A stretch of DNA of 64,000 nt from Armillaria gallica (GCA_037576215.1 JBANDB010000008.1:4154001-4218000); one strand, 5' to 3'. Positions 23,673 to 36,543 are shown, counted from the first letter of the stretch. Notes: generated by a model not told the origin, from the letters alone. A program made the numbers and translations.

Positions 23673-23957
23673 TCACCGAACTATTCTCCAAGCGGGGAGT
23701 AAAGAACGGTCAAGAAGGATAGCATGAACGGCACAGCGCAGATGGATAAATCGAGGCAGCGGGAGACTTGGGCCGTCGTTAGAAAAAGATGAGCGGGGTG
23801 GCAATATAGCACTCACCTCAAACATCTCAAAGAAAATATCCAGCCGTCTCTCAGACACCACGCTCAGCAGCCCCTTCGGTCGGCGGCGGTTCTTGAGATG
23901 CGAATCTCCAGGCCTCTGGGAGCGTTCCGCTGTGGCCTTTGGGAGAGGACACGACAA
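23673..23957 (-). pseudogene. Truncated third F-box paralogue
   Basis: RRPKGLLSVVSERRLDIFFE matches the leader of the two intact copies and is followed by a donor site at the same place. After an intron, HLRCAVHAILLDRSLLPAWR matches the second half of the F-box. No ATG is present in the frame where the others start, the F-box core is shortened, and no exons equivalent to the C-terminal domain follow. I read this as a 5' fragment of a third tandem copy. Confidence 0.65.
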
Positions 23958-24405
23958 TCAGGACCCTAGGCGGCTTTACTGGTGGCCACGCTGAGAAGGG
24001 GGGCGGGGAGGTTGAAAATGGGTGTTGTTGAATGAAGTTAAACAGTGAGCCAATATGTTTATAATTTGCCGCAAGTCTGGTGGTTTACGCAGGTCGCATG
24101 GATTGGTCCTCATATACGCAATGAAAATGTAATGGGGAGTAAAGTCGAGGAATGCCGGACATACCGGTATCCCCATCTCTCTGGAGGGTGCCCGCCCTTT
24201 CCATCTAATCACCGCTAACCATATTGAGGAGGCGGATGCCGTCCTATAGCGATGTCCTCCGATTTTTACTAGGATGTCTGGGGCGTAGCCTTGCTGTCGC
24301 AGTTGCTTAACTGACGCCAAGAATGGGAATGGTTATGGCCGCCGTGGCACTGCGCTCGGACCACTATTTATTCAAAATACACCTAACAAGCAGCCGTAAA
24401 CAGTA

Positions 24406-24985
24406 TCAGAGCCATCCCTCAGCATCCACCGCATTTGTAGTCAGAAATCTAGGAAGGGGAATCGAGCGACGCATGTACTCGGCAGCCGTCGCCTTGGTCA
24501 CAAGGTCTCTCTCGAGCGCATCAACATCAGCGCACTTTACGAACATCTCTGCAGCGTGCAACGTGCGAATGGCTTCTTTAAACCAAACTCGGCAAGTAAA
24601 CTTGGGTTCCCTGGCACGGTCAGTATCCGGGGTACACATGGGTATGCTGTTCAAGAAATAATCGAGGTATGAGTGGTCCCAGTCCTCTGGGATCTGTCCG
24701 ATCTTGGTAAAAGTGACGGGCATGCTGTCCTCGGACTGGGGATTCACCCAGAGTACGCATTCGTACTGCCAAGGCGCGGTGCCAATCTTATTGGTGGCGT
24801 GGAATTTGTAGCCTTGTGAAGAGTCCTAGAGATTGGCTCATCAGCTAGCAGACGATATTAAATTACGGATACTCGCCACTACAAGATATAGGCTCCAATG
24901 AAATGCACCCGCGATATTGGTCGAAGTCAATACGGCATATATGTCGTTTTTTTCCCTATAGTCAAGCTCGTTCAGTGGGATCTGT
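24406..24985 (-). CDS. Small uncharacterised protein, DUF6914-like
   Basis: An exon at about 24,890-24,970 (LDYREKNDIYAVLT, GAFHWSLYLVV) joins across an intron to SQGYKFHATNKIG, WQYECVLW, the segment FTCRVWFKEAIRTLHAAEMF, and a C-terminus ending at 24406. The HWSL...YKFHATN...WQYE...CRVWFKEA pattern is, from memory, that of a widespread fungal family (DUF6914) of unknown function. An acceptor-like CACAG lies just 5' of the first recognised exon, so a further short start exon beyond 24,985 is likely; the start is not fixed. Confidence 0.55.
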
Positions 24986-25279
24986 GCAGCAGAATACGAA
25001 CGCCAGTTACATGGAGGCTGTCATGCTTGGTCTAATGGAGAAAGAGGTGATAAGAAACGTGTGCCTACAACCCAACGAATGTAACGCACAGGGCTCGTGA
25101 CTATAAAAGCTATTGATACGCGAGGAGTTTCTCAGTATGCGGTCATACCTCGAGACTAAGAAGCAAGGTAGGAAATTCTGGCCCTAGGTGGATTCGCCGG
25201 AAAAGGTGCATAAACAAATATCCGCAAGAGTGTCCAAGTTAATGATATATATCTTGATAAAATCACAAAGAGCTTCTTG

Positions 25280-26881
25280 TCAGATTAACCATGGGCCAAG
25301 GAGGTAAGCAAACAGAAAACCTATTAACATCACCCCGAAGAGTTCCCACCCTCGACTAATCCCTGACTCTCCCATCGAAATTGCTTTCTTCAGAGCTTCT
25401 TCTATCGATAGAGCCATCGCGTCCATGCTAAAAACACGCCTCGCTCGTTCCTTCGCCCTCTTCGATATAGCATGCCTATCTGCTTCGCCCAAGCTATCGA
25501 TCTCCTTTAGGACCTCGGCCCACAGGTCTGCTTGAGGAGTACGCAACCAACCTGTACGCTGATCTGCCGGTCCATCCACAACACTTTCAACGGGTCCTCC
25601 ACTATCGCATGCCAATACCGGCAAACCGCAAATCATAGCTTCGACAGGAACGATGCCAAAGTGCTCATTTGTCGGTGTATAGAGCAGAGCCTTCGTCGAT
25701 GAGCTCTTCAATAACCAGGAACGCTGGGCGGTAGTGAAGTTGAGCAGGAACAAAACATCAGGGTTATCGCGAGTGGTGTTCAGAGGGAAGATTTTAACAG
25801 CGTTGGGAGTGGAGGGGGTGATAACATCGTATCGCAAGGCATGTCTCTTGGCAAGGTCGATCAAGGAATACAGGGTGAGCATGTTGTCTTCAAGCCGAGG
25901 ATCATATCCTCCAGCGATAACCAGGCGCGTCCTGGGCGCAAGGCTGGGTAGGGCCTGAGCAAATGATTCAATAGCTAGGGCTGCGTTCTTCTTCTTCTCG
26001 AATCGATTCAAAGAGATAAAGGAAGGACGGTCACTGGAGGATAGTCAGAACAGGTCAGATAACACAAGACAGCGCCTTACGAAGCTATGGCGACAACGTC
26101 GGAATCCGAGGTATCAACCTCAGCCTCGTACGCAGCAATGTTAATACCTGGATACACTACTCTTGGGGTTGCTGAAATAGAGGTAAAATACGCCTTGAAT
26201 ACGCGCGCAGTAAACGAAGAGTTGGCCAGTATTATGTCCGCTTGTCCTGTGAACAGTAAGCAAGGGCGTTCAAAAGTGGTCGTGTACGCACGAGTTGTTA
26301 TTTCTTCCCACCAGTCCATCGGAAACCGGTAGATCCTCTTTAGCAGGCTTCCCTGTTTCTGCATCGCTGACCCTTCGATGAACGCGCCATTTGCAAGCAA
26401 CTTGTCCGGGAAATGGCAGTAGAATACCACTCTAGTCTTGCCCAGCATGCGAAGGAATGGTATACATGTTGATAGTTGGTCGACGAAGAATACATCATAT
26501 TTTTGAGATGAGGACCAGAGAATATGGGCAGTGAGGTGCAGTTGCCTAGCGTGTGCGAAGAGAATATGGAATTTTCCCTTTAGGGCACGAGGAACCGGGG
26601 TTTGACGTTGAACACAGAGAGACTTCCTGATGAATTGAGAGAAATTTCACGAGGAAAATGCATGGTTGCTCACCATCTTTGGTCTCCTCAAAGCAGTGGC
26701 TAGGATCGTGGTGAGAGGTGTAAATGTCGACGGAATGGCCCAACCCCTGCAATCCAAGCGCAGCATCCACGACGAGACGTTCTGCGCCACCTACAATAAA
26801 GCAATGAGTTGGAAGTAAAGGCCAATGAGTATTGGAAAGCATACCGATTCCGAGATCTGGGTGGAGAAAAGCTACTCTCAT
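25280..26881 (-). CDS. ALG2: ALG2, alpha-1,3/1,6-mannosyltransferase
   Basis: Alg2 adds the second and third mannoses to the lipid-linked oligosaccharide on the cytosolic face of the ER. The start is ATG 26881 (MRVAFLHPDLGIG). An intron precedes GGAERLVVDAALGLQGLGH. The centre has RVVFYCHFPDKLLA and NSSFTARVFKAYF. The GT-B C-terminal half has NRFEKKKNAALAIESFAQAL, the nucleotide-sugar-binding TPTNEHFGIVPVEAM, and a hydrophobic tail (FGVMLIGFLFAYLLGP) that fits a membrane anchor. There are three to four introns. The gene is divergent to RFC1, with 163 bp between start codons. Confidence 0.93.
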
Positions 26882-27044
26882 GGTCGTGGAGGGGTGCAGA
26901 TGGAGAATTGGCAATGGGACTGGACGGGCCTGAATGGAGTGAATGGACACGATTAATCGTGACTGTGACCTCACGCGCCGAACGTGACGCACAACGCGTC
27001 CGTTCTGCCGCTGCCGCTGACTACCATCTTCTTCACACGCAACG
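26882..27044. promoter_or_regulatory. Divergent ALG2-RFC1 promoter with MCB-like ACGCGT
   Basis: Only 163 bp separate the two start codons, so both genes must share this promoter. ACGCGT at 26994-26999, about 46 bp upstream of the RFC1 ATG, is the palindromic MluI cell-cycle box bound by MBF in yeasts and upstream of many DNA replication genes. Binding here is inferred. Confidence 0.5.
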
Positions 27045-30000
27045 ATGAGCTCGGCAAAGGCGTCCAAGGCGTCCAAGGCAACCAAGGCGCAAAAGCCGGC
27101 CGGGGTTGATATCAGGGCCTTCATGACCGGCTCGTCCAATAGCCAAGGCAAAACCGGTTCATCTGTAAGTGGCAGTCGTTTTATTCCAAGCCTGTGGGTT
27201 GAAAATACGCGTAGCAACCGGCAGCGTCAGGCTCGTCACAGACGAAGAAAAGCTTGAGTCAAATGGCGGGTACGAAATCTTACCTTGAGACACCAATCTG
27301 CAGCTTATCAGGTCGGCGTAGGTTCGTCGAGTCTCAAGCGCAAGACAGCGGTGCTCTCCAGCGACGACGACGAGGAACAAAAGAAGACTCCGCCAAAGAA
27401 AAAGCCAGCAACTGCGTCGACTAACGGCAAGCCTGCGAAGTCGTCAAAGGCCATTGAGATCAGTGAGTGTCCTGGTTTTACTCAATATCAACAGTCTGAC
27501 TTCTTTTTAGGCGATGATGACTCTCCGTCACCCCCTCGAAAGCCGGTAGTGAAGCGCAGGAAGCCTGCTGCTCTTATCTCGAGCGACGAAGACGAAGAAG
27601 ACTCGCCGCCCAAGAAGAAACCTGCCCCATCGATCTCGAAGCCCAAGGCCGTCACAACAAAACCGCGACCTTCAACAACCTCCAAGTCCAAAACTATTGG
27701 GAAGAAAGCAGAAGGTTTCGTGTCCATCAAAAATCACAAAGATGAGGATTACGCTTCGGCTTCCGACGAGGAAGAGGACTTGATCCCTAAGCCGAGCAAA
27801 CCACCTCCCAAGAAGAAAGCCAGCACCTCGAAGGATGCTGATGGCAAGGGCAAGGAGAAATCAAAAGAAGAACCTAAGAAGTCTAAGTGCGTTCCCTCTT
27901 CTACCGCATTTCCTTGTACTGAGATGACCCAAAGCTGGGCCGCTGTGAAAGCCGCAAGGTTGGCCGCACCTGTCGCCCATGGCTCCAAAGATATCCCAGA
28001 CGGCCAGCCTGACTGTCTCATGGGCCTTTCATTTGTTTTCACCGGCGAGCTAAGTAGTTTCTCCCGGGAAGAGGCAATTGATTTGGCGAAACGCTTCGGC
28101 GGGTACGTGTGTATATCGCCTCCCATTCAATATCTTATCTCTTCCCAGACGAGTGGTGGGACAACCCTCGTCACGGACTGATTTTGTCGTCCTAGGCTCC
28201 GATGCTGGGCCGTCTAAGCTGGCCGCCATTGCAAAGCACAAGATTAAGACCATGAACGAGGACGAGTTTTTGAATTTGATCGCTACCCGGAAGGGTCCTG
28301 GCAATGGCAAGGTTGATGAAAAGACGAAGAAGAAAATGGAAAAGGAGCAGGAGGCCATCAAGAATGCCGCCAAAGAGATGGAAAAACGAGAAAAGCAAGC
28401 GGCGAAGGAAAGCAGGGACGCGGCTGGCAGGTAATGTCTGTCTCGCCAGTTAAGGTCTGGCGCGACTAAACATCCTTGTAGTTCGAAGGTAATCGAACCA
28501 TCTTCCCAACTATGGACGACGCGATACTCTCCTCAATCTCTCAAAGAGATATGTGGAAACAAAAGTCAAGTAGATAGGCTGCTTCAATGGCTCAATGACT
28601 GGTATGTGGACCTCTATTCCTAAAATTTCATTCAATAAATATGGTCCCAGGCCTCAGAGTCTCAAGAGTGGGTTCAAGAAACCAGGGAAGAACGGAATGA
28701 ATATCTTCAGGGCTGTCCTTATCACGGGCTCCCCTGGTATCGGTAAAACGACCAGCGCGCACCTTTGTGCGAAACTTGCCGGATTGACACCCATCGAGTT
28801 GAACGCAAGTGATGCGAGAAGCAAGAAGCTCGTTGAAGTACGTCGCGCTTTCTCGTTTCTTGAGCAGGATACTAACTCTGTTGAACAGAACGGGATGAAC
28901 ATCAACAACATGTCATTGGATGGGTTTCTTGGTGGCGCCCACGTTCGTGCATACCTATGCTTATCATCTGTGGTCTCAGCTGGCGCTATTTTAGGCAACG
29001 AACTCCTCAGGCGTCACTATCACTGATCGAAGTTGTCTTATTATGGACGAAGTCGACGGTATGTCTGCTGGCGACCGAGGTGGCGTCGGTGCGCTCAATG
29101 CGTTGATCAAGAAATCCAAGGTTGGTAGAAGCCTAGTCGTCGTCTCCGCCAGCTAAGCTACATTCGATCTCCTAGATTCCCATTATTTGCATTGCCAACG
29201 ACCGTAACGCACAGAAATTGACTCCACTAAAGGGCACAACATTCAGTATGAACTTTTCGAAGTACATGGTGTTAGTAGAAGAGATGGAAACCTGCTCATA
29301 CTTTCCGTTATAGACCTCCCGCCGCGCAAGTCCGTTCCAGAATTTTGACGATTGCATTCAAGTAATGTCCCTCTCAGTATCTCTACAACCCTTATTCACG
29401 GTATTTGCAGGGAGAAGATGAAGGTTCCGGCGAATGTGATAGATCAGCTCATTGCTGGTTCACAATCGGATATTCGACAAGTTCTCAATATGCTATCGAC
29501 CTGGAAGTTGTCCAGTGACTCGATGTCATTTGATGAAGGCAAAGCATTGTAAGTGCCGTCAACTTGACTATTACCAGTAATTCATTATGGAACGAAGGAC
29601 GAAAATGAACGAGAAATATGCCATCATGAGTCCATTTGACATTACATCCAAGATGCTGGGGCCGTATTTGTTCTCGGCAACGGCTCGAGAAACACTGGGC
29701 GACAAGATGGAGTTATACTTCCAGGATCACTCCTTCATTCCGTTGTTCATTCAGGTGCGCTAGACCTGGTCTGTCCCTTATTTCTTGGTTCTCAACGTCG
29801 TACAGGAGAATTATCTGAAGACACAGCCTGCCAAGCTTCGGAATCTTGACGGACCGGACAAGGTCTTGAGAGAACTCCAGCTGATGGACAAAGCAGCTGC
29901 GTCAATCTCCGACGGTGATTTAGTTGACGGTCTTATACATGGGTTAGTCGTGAACCGTCATTCTGCGATCCCCTCTGATATGTGGGTGCTACAGACCGGA

Positions 30001-30867
30001 ACAACATTGGTCACTAATGCCACTTCACGCTGTGTGCTCAGCTGTGCGACCAGCATCTTTCCTCTACGGTCAAGGGGCTCACTATGGTGGCCCAAATCCC
30101 ATGTCTTTTCCACAGTATGTCTCTGTTCACTCTCTTGTTGGTTGCATGCATTGACTGGATGAAACCTAGATGGCTTGGGCAGAACTCAAAGCAGAGCAAG
30201 CTCAATCGTCAGTTGGGTGATGTCCAGATCCGAATGCGACTCAAGGTATCTGGAGACAAATCGGAGATCCGACAATCATATATCCCTGCGTTGTTTCCTC
30301 ACATCGTTAAGCCTCTGGCGGACGAAGGCTCGGTTTGTCGTACTGTTGTTCATTGTCCGCACGTGTCTGACCAAACTCCACACAGGGGGCTATTGACGAT
30401 GTTATCGAGCGAATGGATGAATATTATCTCTCAAAGGAAGACTGGGATACTATCGTCGAGCTCGGCGTCGACCAGAATAGGGATGAACTCACTCTCAAGA
30501 AGATATCTCCTTCTGTCAAGTCCTCATTCACGCGAAAGTATGTCTCTGCTATAGCCATATGTACCTGTTGCTAATCTCGTTCTTTCTAGGTACAATGGCC
30601 AAGAACATCCTATACCCTTCCACAAAGGCCAAGATGTTGGCAAGGCGCCCAAGAAACTCGCTGCTGGCCCAGCTCCTGACTTGGAAGACGCTTTCGAGGT
30701 GATTCGGTTTCCTGTACCCTCTGCCTTTCACTGATGCCCTTTTCTATTAGTTGGATGATATTGTTGACGATGCTTCTGATGACGAGAAGAAGCCAAAGAA
30801 GGACGATATCGATAACGACAAGCTCATCCACGTTGCCAAAGCGAAGAAGAAGGCGGCAAAATCGTAA
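27045..30867 (+). CDS. RFC1: RFC1, replication factor C large subunit
   Basis: This is the large subunit of the clamp loader that places PCNA on primed DNA. The start is ATG 27045 (MSSAKASKASKATK). A long Lys/Pro/Ser-rich tail with acidic patches is followed by a BRCT domain (CLMGLSFVFTGELSSFSREE, about 28,015-28,280, with one intron). The AAA+ module has Walker A GSPGIGKTT (28,730) with ELNASDARSKK, and Walker B IMDEVDGMSAGDRGG (29,040). KEKMKVPANVIDQLIAGSQSDIRQVLN continues the lid region, read in overlapping pieces. The C-terminal helical domain ends with a Lys-rich NLS-like tail (AKAKKKAAKS) and a stop at 30865-30867. There are many short introns. Confidence 0.95.
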
Positions 30868-31611
30868 TTTAGACGACGTAATACCTCGTTGTATCTTCCA
30901 ATCTATAGTTTTGGTTTTTCACCTCGACAATTCTTCACAGGGCGTATCAACATGGCGCTGTGATTAACCCATTTTGATTTTGGAACGAAGGAACGAACGA
31001 CTTGAGTTATAGATGAATGAAGGCTACCCTGGAACTGGGATCTGGAGACGTCGTTGGGTGATATATAAAAAAGTGACGATCGATACTATTTTCCAAGTAT
31101 GTCCTGTCATATGGCGGTCGGCTGTTCAGCATTTGTTCTCGGCTATGGGGCAGAGGACGCAGGAGTTGCTCCCGACGATGACCCTGTTGAACGATCAACT
31201 CACTGGAAAACAAAACAACACATATTTGGTCGTCACAACTTGTCTACACCGTACATTCCTTTTAATGTGGTAATGCCCGGGGGCGGTGGTGCTCACGCAT
31301 TTTCTGGTCATCTCCGATGAGGAGGTGAGCACTGTCCCCCCATTTTTATTGCCCTTCGACTACAGTGAACTAGGCGAGTTCTGTTCCCTTTGAAGTTCAT
31401 ATTCTGTATCGATTTTCCGCATATTGGCACAGGTAAATTTTTCCCCAGGTCTGGTGCATGGGACTATCAAATGGGCGCTTAATTTCGGGTCTTGAGCACT
31501 GAGGATAAGTATCCAGATAGACGCTGCGAATTCTTCGAACAACGTCATCATTTCACACTTGTGATATATACAGGCCCTTATCAGCCTCCATCTCCAACTG
31601 CGACGACCGAC
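30868..31611. other. Intergenic region, RFC1 3' flank and MYND gene promoter
   Basis: Several short ORFs occur on both strands, but none shows a domain or a spliceable continuation. I see no RNA gene or repeat here. Confidence 0.6.
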
Positions 31612-33777
31612 ATGCAGGATCTCATGCAGAACCTTACCACCTCTCTCTCCAAACTCTCCACAAATGCCGAAGGTTCGGGATATGGGCCGGCCATGCCACC
31701 ACCTCTACATCGCCTCGGCTGCGCTAATCAAAGCATCTCCTCATATCGATTATGCCCAAATGATGCGACACAGTCCTGTAGTGGTTGTTTTCTCGTTCGA
31801 TATTGTTCCAAGGAGTGTCAGACAGAACATTGGAAATCTCATAAACAAGGTACTTGTTCATTATATATTCGTATGCGTGCAGGATAACTAAGTAATCCTT
31901 TCGCAGATTGTAAAAACCCTTTGAAGTTGAAGTCGTGGTCGCCCATGTGGGTTAAAGAGAGCAGGAAGCCGGCCTTTGTGACTGGTCCCAATGAGAAACA
32001 TATACCGCAGAAAAAGTTTGGCATTCCAATGGGGTTGTAAGGGCGTCTCCTGTTCACCAGTGGTTCACAAAACTGATACCTAGGTCGTCAGGTGGGGGAA
32101 CATGATGTCCATTGATGTCATCAATGCAAAAAATAATGAAGGTGCAGATGGAATATGTGACAAAGATCTATCGCTTGCTTTCATAGGTATGTGTCGCACT
32201 TTAACCGTTTCCTAAGAAATTACTCATTCTGTGCATTACTAGCTTCCGGGGATCTGCGTAACGTCATCAGGACAGTCAACTCGCTGCCGGAAAACTACAC
32301 TGGAACACTTAAAATCGTACTCAATGACAAAAATTGTAGGATTGTATGTCGCAATCTTGTTATTTTGACCATTCTTGGTATCGTCGAGGATGTGGTAAGT
32401 ATTATTATCACTTTGTGTATTCCCTCGGCGTTATCTGACCTCATACTTTACTAAGGAGGAAGCCGCTGAGCAAGCGCTTCACTTCTGGTACTCGGTTTTC
32501 CAACCACTGTCTTATCGGTTCCTTGTCTTTCCACACTTTCCCGATGCCCCAACTCTTCAACACCTTGATGGTACCCCCGCTCGTCTGACGTCCTCCACCA
32601 CAGTGCACACGAAATGGGACCCTAACACAGCCATGTTCCTCCTTTCTCTGCTCTCAGGAGATGAGATCGATCTCCCCCAGGCTAAGGATACGTGGAGCAG
32701 AACGATGTACGCGCCGGAGAGAATCGATCATCGTGAGCGACATTATACGGATCTCCGGCCGTCCCATAGAGTGGCTTTCGACGCATGGCGTAGATCTGGA
32801 CTGCTTCTTCCCTTTGGTGCGATGAAAGATCATATGTGTGTTCCGAATGCATGGCTTTTCTCTGACCAGGGAGATCTCCTGCTCAATGATAGCTCTAATC
32901 CGCTTGAAGGATGGGAGTAAGCAGTATCTTCTTTTCTCTTCGTGACTCTGATTGGTTCCCAGTTACACTGAAGTGGTCGAAGCAGGAAAGGCGCACGGTA
33001 CTACTGCCGACGATCTGATGGGCGGCATGTTCTTCTATGTGAAAGACCAGCTCGTCGAATTTTCCAAGCGACTTCGGAGATTCAAGATTCACATTTATTC
33101 TTACGACAAAGATGCCAAAGACCTTCCAATAGTTCTAAGAAGCGACATATCTTCTCCCAAGACTTTCGATCGAATCGAAACTTCCAATATCACTGACAAG
33201 AACTATGTTGGCTTGTCTATTCTATCATACTGGGGCCCCCTGTTAAACGGAGCTAATCCTCATGCCGCTATCATTGGCCTGTTCATGAATTGGACAACTT
33301 GGAAAAAAGCAGGTGAGGCCACGTCGTCCATGGCAACGATGCATCGCGCGATGAAGGAGATGGCATCGTGCAAATTCACAGTAAATACTCTCCCTCAATC
33401 CGCCCATACAAACAGTCGTGACTCTGTGATAGGACTTACGCCGTGTGTCTGGTCATTCTTTGCACAATGCCATGAATGGCCTGGATGCCTTCCACGATAC
33501 CTCAATCGCATTCCAAGAATACCTGAATGAGGAGAAGGCTGATATGATTTCTAGAAAGGTAGGGCTCAAATGTCGAAGAATCAACAAGATTGTTCCACAT
33601 GTAGGCTTTGTTCATTCACTGTCGTGCCTATTATCTCTAATACCCTACTTTATTAAGCGGTGTTTCGCCGAACTCGGGACATCACCAAGTTCACTGCCGT
33701 GTATTGATACGCTCGATAAGTGGTATGCCATGGTGAGTCCACCTTACGTTCTTTATCACCTCCGAGTCGTTTGTTGA
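31612..33777 (+). CDS. MYND zinc finger protein with DUF4470
   Basis: From ATG 31612 the product has a MYND finger at about residues 45-80 (CSGCFLVRYCSKECQTEHWKSHK, read in parts), a Zn-binding protein-interaction module. After two introns comes a DUF4470-type segment (AFIASGDLRNVIRTVNSLPE, 32,185-32,300), known from DNAAF3-like and fungal MYND proteins. A large C-terminal domain follows (YSVFQPLSYRFL, KWDPNTAMFLLSLLSGDEI, FVAFDAWRRSGLLLP-like; GGMFFYVKDQLVEF; LSILSYWGPLLNGANPHA). The role in fungi, which mostly lack motile cilia, is unknown. There are at least six introns. The 3' end near 33,777 is approximate because a final intron is possible. It is convergent with the MFS gene. Confidence 0.75.
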
Positions 33778-33976
33778 GTGCGATTACATGTTCAGGCTTG
33801 CCTGGGTAATTCGAGCTGCCTTGAGCGCTATGTTGAGTGGGTCAAGGTCCCGAGGGGGTCAACAATATAGTGTCCTCAATTAGCAGATATACATTGGATG
33901 AGTTATGATCTTTGATTCCACTGAAGAATAACATATCGGGGATCAACGGAGTTGAAGGTAGTGGTATAAATTCTGT

Positions 33977-35924
33977 TCATCTACCTACTTGCGAAGTACT
34001 TCCCTGATCGACCTCATTCGCACCTTTCTCCCCATCCTTTTGCTCGATCATCTTTTCCCGAAACCCACCTTGGTACCCAAACCACGTCTTGCGCTCACAA
34101 TGTGGTCCACGCACGAGAAGAATCAAAAGCGCAAGGCCTGTCCATCTGAGCAATAATCCAGCCCCCGCCCTTCATTCATATTCCAGAAACACGCGCGAAC
34201 CGACGTCGGCGCCCATAACTTGTCCAAGGAAGACCTGGAGCAGATCAGATTATTAGAGTGAAAAGGCAGCACATAGTTCTTTTCTCACCGATATGACGAA
34301 TACAGCATTCAACCGAGCCGTAGCTTCTTTAGAAATACTGACAAAGCGAATCAGCGTCATAGCGACGAACCCAAGGCGGAAATCGTCTACCTGAATATCG
34401 ATATCTGAAGGGAGACTTGCAGCATCTGGCGGAATACGTCTATTCCCAGCACTGCCAGAATAATCTTTCAACAAATTAAGAAAACTGCTTGCCACAGGAA
34501 CTGTGATGATACTGACGGGAGCGATGTTGATACCTGCCGCGCCTACCAAGAGGCCTTGGAAGCAGGCAGTGAAAATCGTGGCAAGCACTGAGCTATGCCA
34601 CGGAAGTAGCTTGTCGAGGACTCGACCCGCTGGATAATACATTCATGAGACGCGTTATTCCAAGTCCAAGTCTTGTTGAATCTCACCAAGTGGTGTCATG
34701 CACACGCCAAAGATTCCAATTAGTCCAAAAAGCCCGATCACCAGCCTAAGGATGGATGATTAGGTAAATGAACATCCACCAAACCAGAAGCACATACGTA
34801 GAATAGTGATACGGTTCTCCGCCCAGTAAAAAAGTCAGCGTAACCCAAAAGTTCATCAGGCACGCAGATGAGAGGAAGTTTACCAAGTATGCCTGTTCTC
34901 AACCATAAATGCGAGATATATTTCCCATCAAAGAAACGCACCTGAATCAGCAGCGGTTCTGTTACCGCAAACACCACCATGGACCTTATGAGCTCCCAAT
35001 AGCCTAGATCCTGATTTTTCACGGGATAATCTGGGATCAGCGCATAGCATGCAACCAACACGACCCCCTGCATGCCTACTGCAAAGTAATACACCACCCG
35101 CCAGTCTGCAAACTGAGCTATCAATCCTGCAAAGACCCGCGCAATGAGGATTCCTAGGATCAGACCGGAGACGACGATAGATAGCGCAAAGGCTCGTTTG
35201 GAGGGCGGTGCCAAGTCTACTGCGAGGGATACAAGGACTTGAGGTATGACATTGATTAGGCCGGCGAAGAAGGAGAGAACAAGGAACGCGTTCCAGTTGG
35301 GTACGAGAGCAAGGCAGAGTGTGAGGGAGAAGGAACAGAGGATGAGGGTGAGGATTAGCTGGCGACGTCGGAGAAGGTCTCCCAGAGGTCCGAAGAAAAA
35401 GAGTCCTACGGCATATCTGGCATGGATGAGGGAGGTGCCTATAATATAAGGAATAACACTCGGACCCGGCTTGTATAATAGTGGCGGCTCTGAATGCAGA
35501 TGAGTAAGTAGCGTTCTGAAGTGGGAAAATGACCTACTTGGAGGATTCAAGATACGACACCTCGAAAAACTCGGAGATTTGAACTAGAAAAAACATCGTT
35601 GACTGCTCGAGACATTGTAGTTACTCTAACTCACTTAACAACGGCTGACAATAGTACAAATTTGCTACGGCTATAGACAGGTCACAGAAATGAGCCTGGA
35701 CTTGAACAGAGGTTGACGACGGACTTACTAAAAGTGCAGGCAAATGCGAGGAGGATATTGAGTCCTAAGCCAAATTGGAAAGGCCTTTCTGGATCGTAGC
35801 GGAGTTTTTGGGGGATAGGAATGAGGTAAAAATCCCGTGTGGGGCTCGGACAGCTCATCTTGACTTTGGGATGCGAAAGGACATCAGGCTGGTATTTATA
35901 CGGCCGAGGTCGCGAAGTCTGCAA
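33977..35924 (-). CDS. MFS transporter with late in-frame stop
   Basis: This is a major facilitator membrane transporter; the substrate is unknown. The N-terminus (DFYLIPIPQKLRYDP) leads into TM1 and VANLYYCQPLL, followed by an intron and QISEFFEV. The MFS signature loop is GLFFFGPLGDLLRRRQ (35,390-35,430). Later helices include YYFAVGMQGVVLVACYALIP and FLNLLKDYSG. The last exon reads VFLGQVMGADVGSRVFLEYE, then TGA (34172-34174), then in the same frame RAGAGLLLRWTGLALLILL and a natural-looking stop at 33977. Relatives have Trp at the TGA position, so TGG to TGA is likely; this would remove the last helix and tail. The start is either 35924 or the internal Met at 35858. Confidence 0.7.
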
Positions 35925-36543
35925 CTCAATTCTTTACGAATAGGTATCCGCGAACCATGCAGTACGTATTCACTAAACGTGTTTGATATCTTTCAACTGA
36001 GTATAATTGGCTGTTACAAGTCAAAACGTCGAGAGACCATACTATTAAGGGATAGAAATTAATATTCGAACTCCTCAATGGCACGACAGTCAGTCGCCGT
36101 CTGGGTTCTCGTAGCGATCTATTTGCGTGTTGCTTATTCCCGCGGGAATTTCGCAGTAATAAACTGGTATATTTCGTAGTTAGTCCCCATGTCGCGTTTG
36201 TCACAGATGTAGACCAATTTGCCACTCGCTTCGTTAAACAGGACTACTGGCGCTTCCAACTAGTACCGGGATGAACAGAAGAGGTGCCAGAGTAGTATTT
36301 ACTAGTACTTGCAAGATCAGTTTCAAGTTCAATGGCTTTCAGTGTTCCTGCTAAAAGTTGAGCTGAGGTTGAACTCGTCCCATATCAGCGCTTCAGCGGC
36401 CACAGACGCAACATAGGCGGGCAGTCAAATTTTAAAAAGAAGGGAGACAAGAGCCCTCATTGAATTTTGAAAGATCGTGGTGGTGTAGGAAGAGAGGAGA
36501 TCTCGGTCGACCGGACCGACACGCCTGTCTACTTTCGACTCCC
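35925..36543. other. Divergent intergenic region
   Basis: This lies between the MFS gene (minus) and the F-box-like pseudogene (plus). It is AT-rich, with no supported gene, repeat or RNA. Confidence 0.6.

Noticed and set aside
23976..24320. 114-codon minus-strand ORF downstream of the F-box fragment
   Set aside because: Lacks an ATG start and recognisable motifs; not similar to the F-box C-termini.
26809..27048. Plus-strand ORF across the ALG2 start and shared promoter
   Set aside because: Lies antisense to the ALG2 first exon and has no motif; the RFC1 ATG at 27045 is much better supported.
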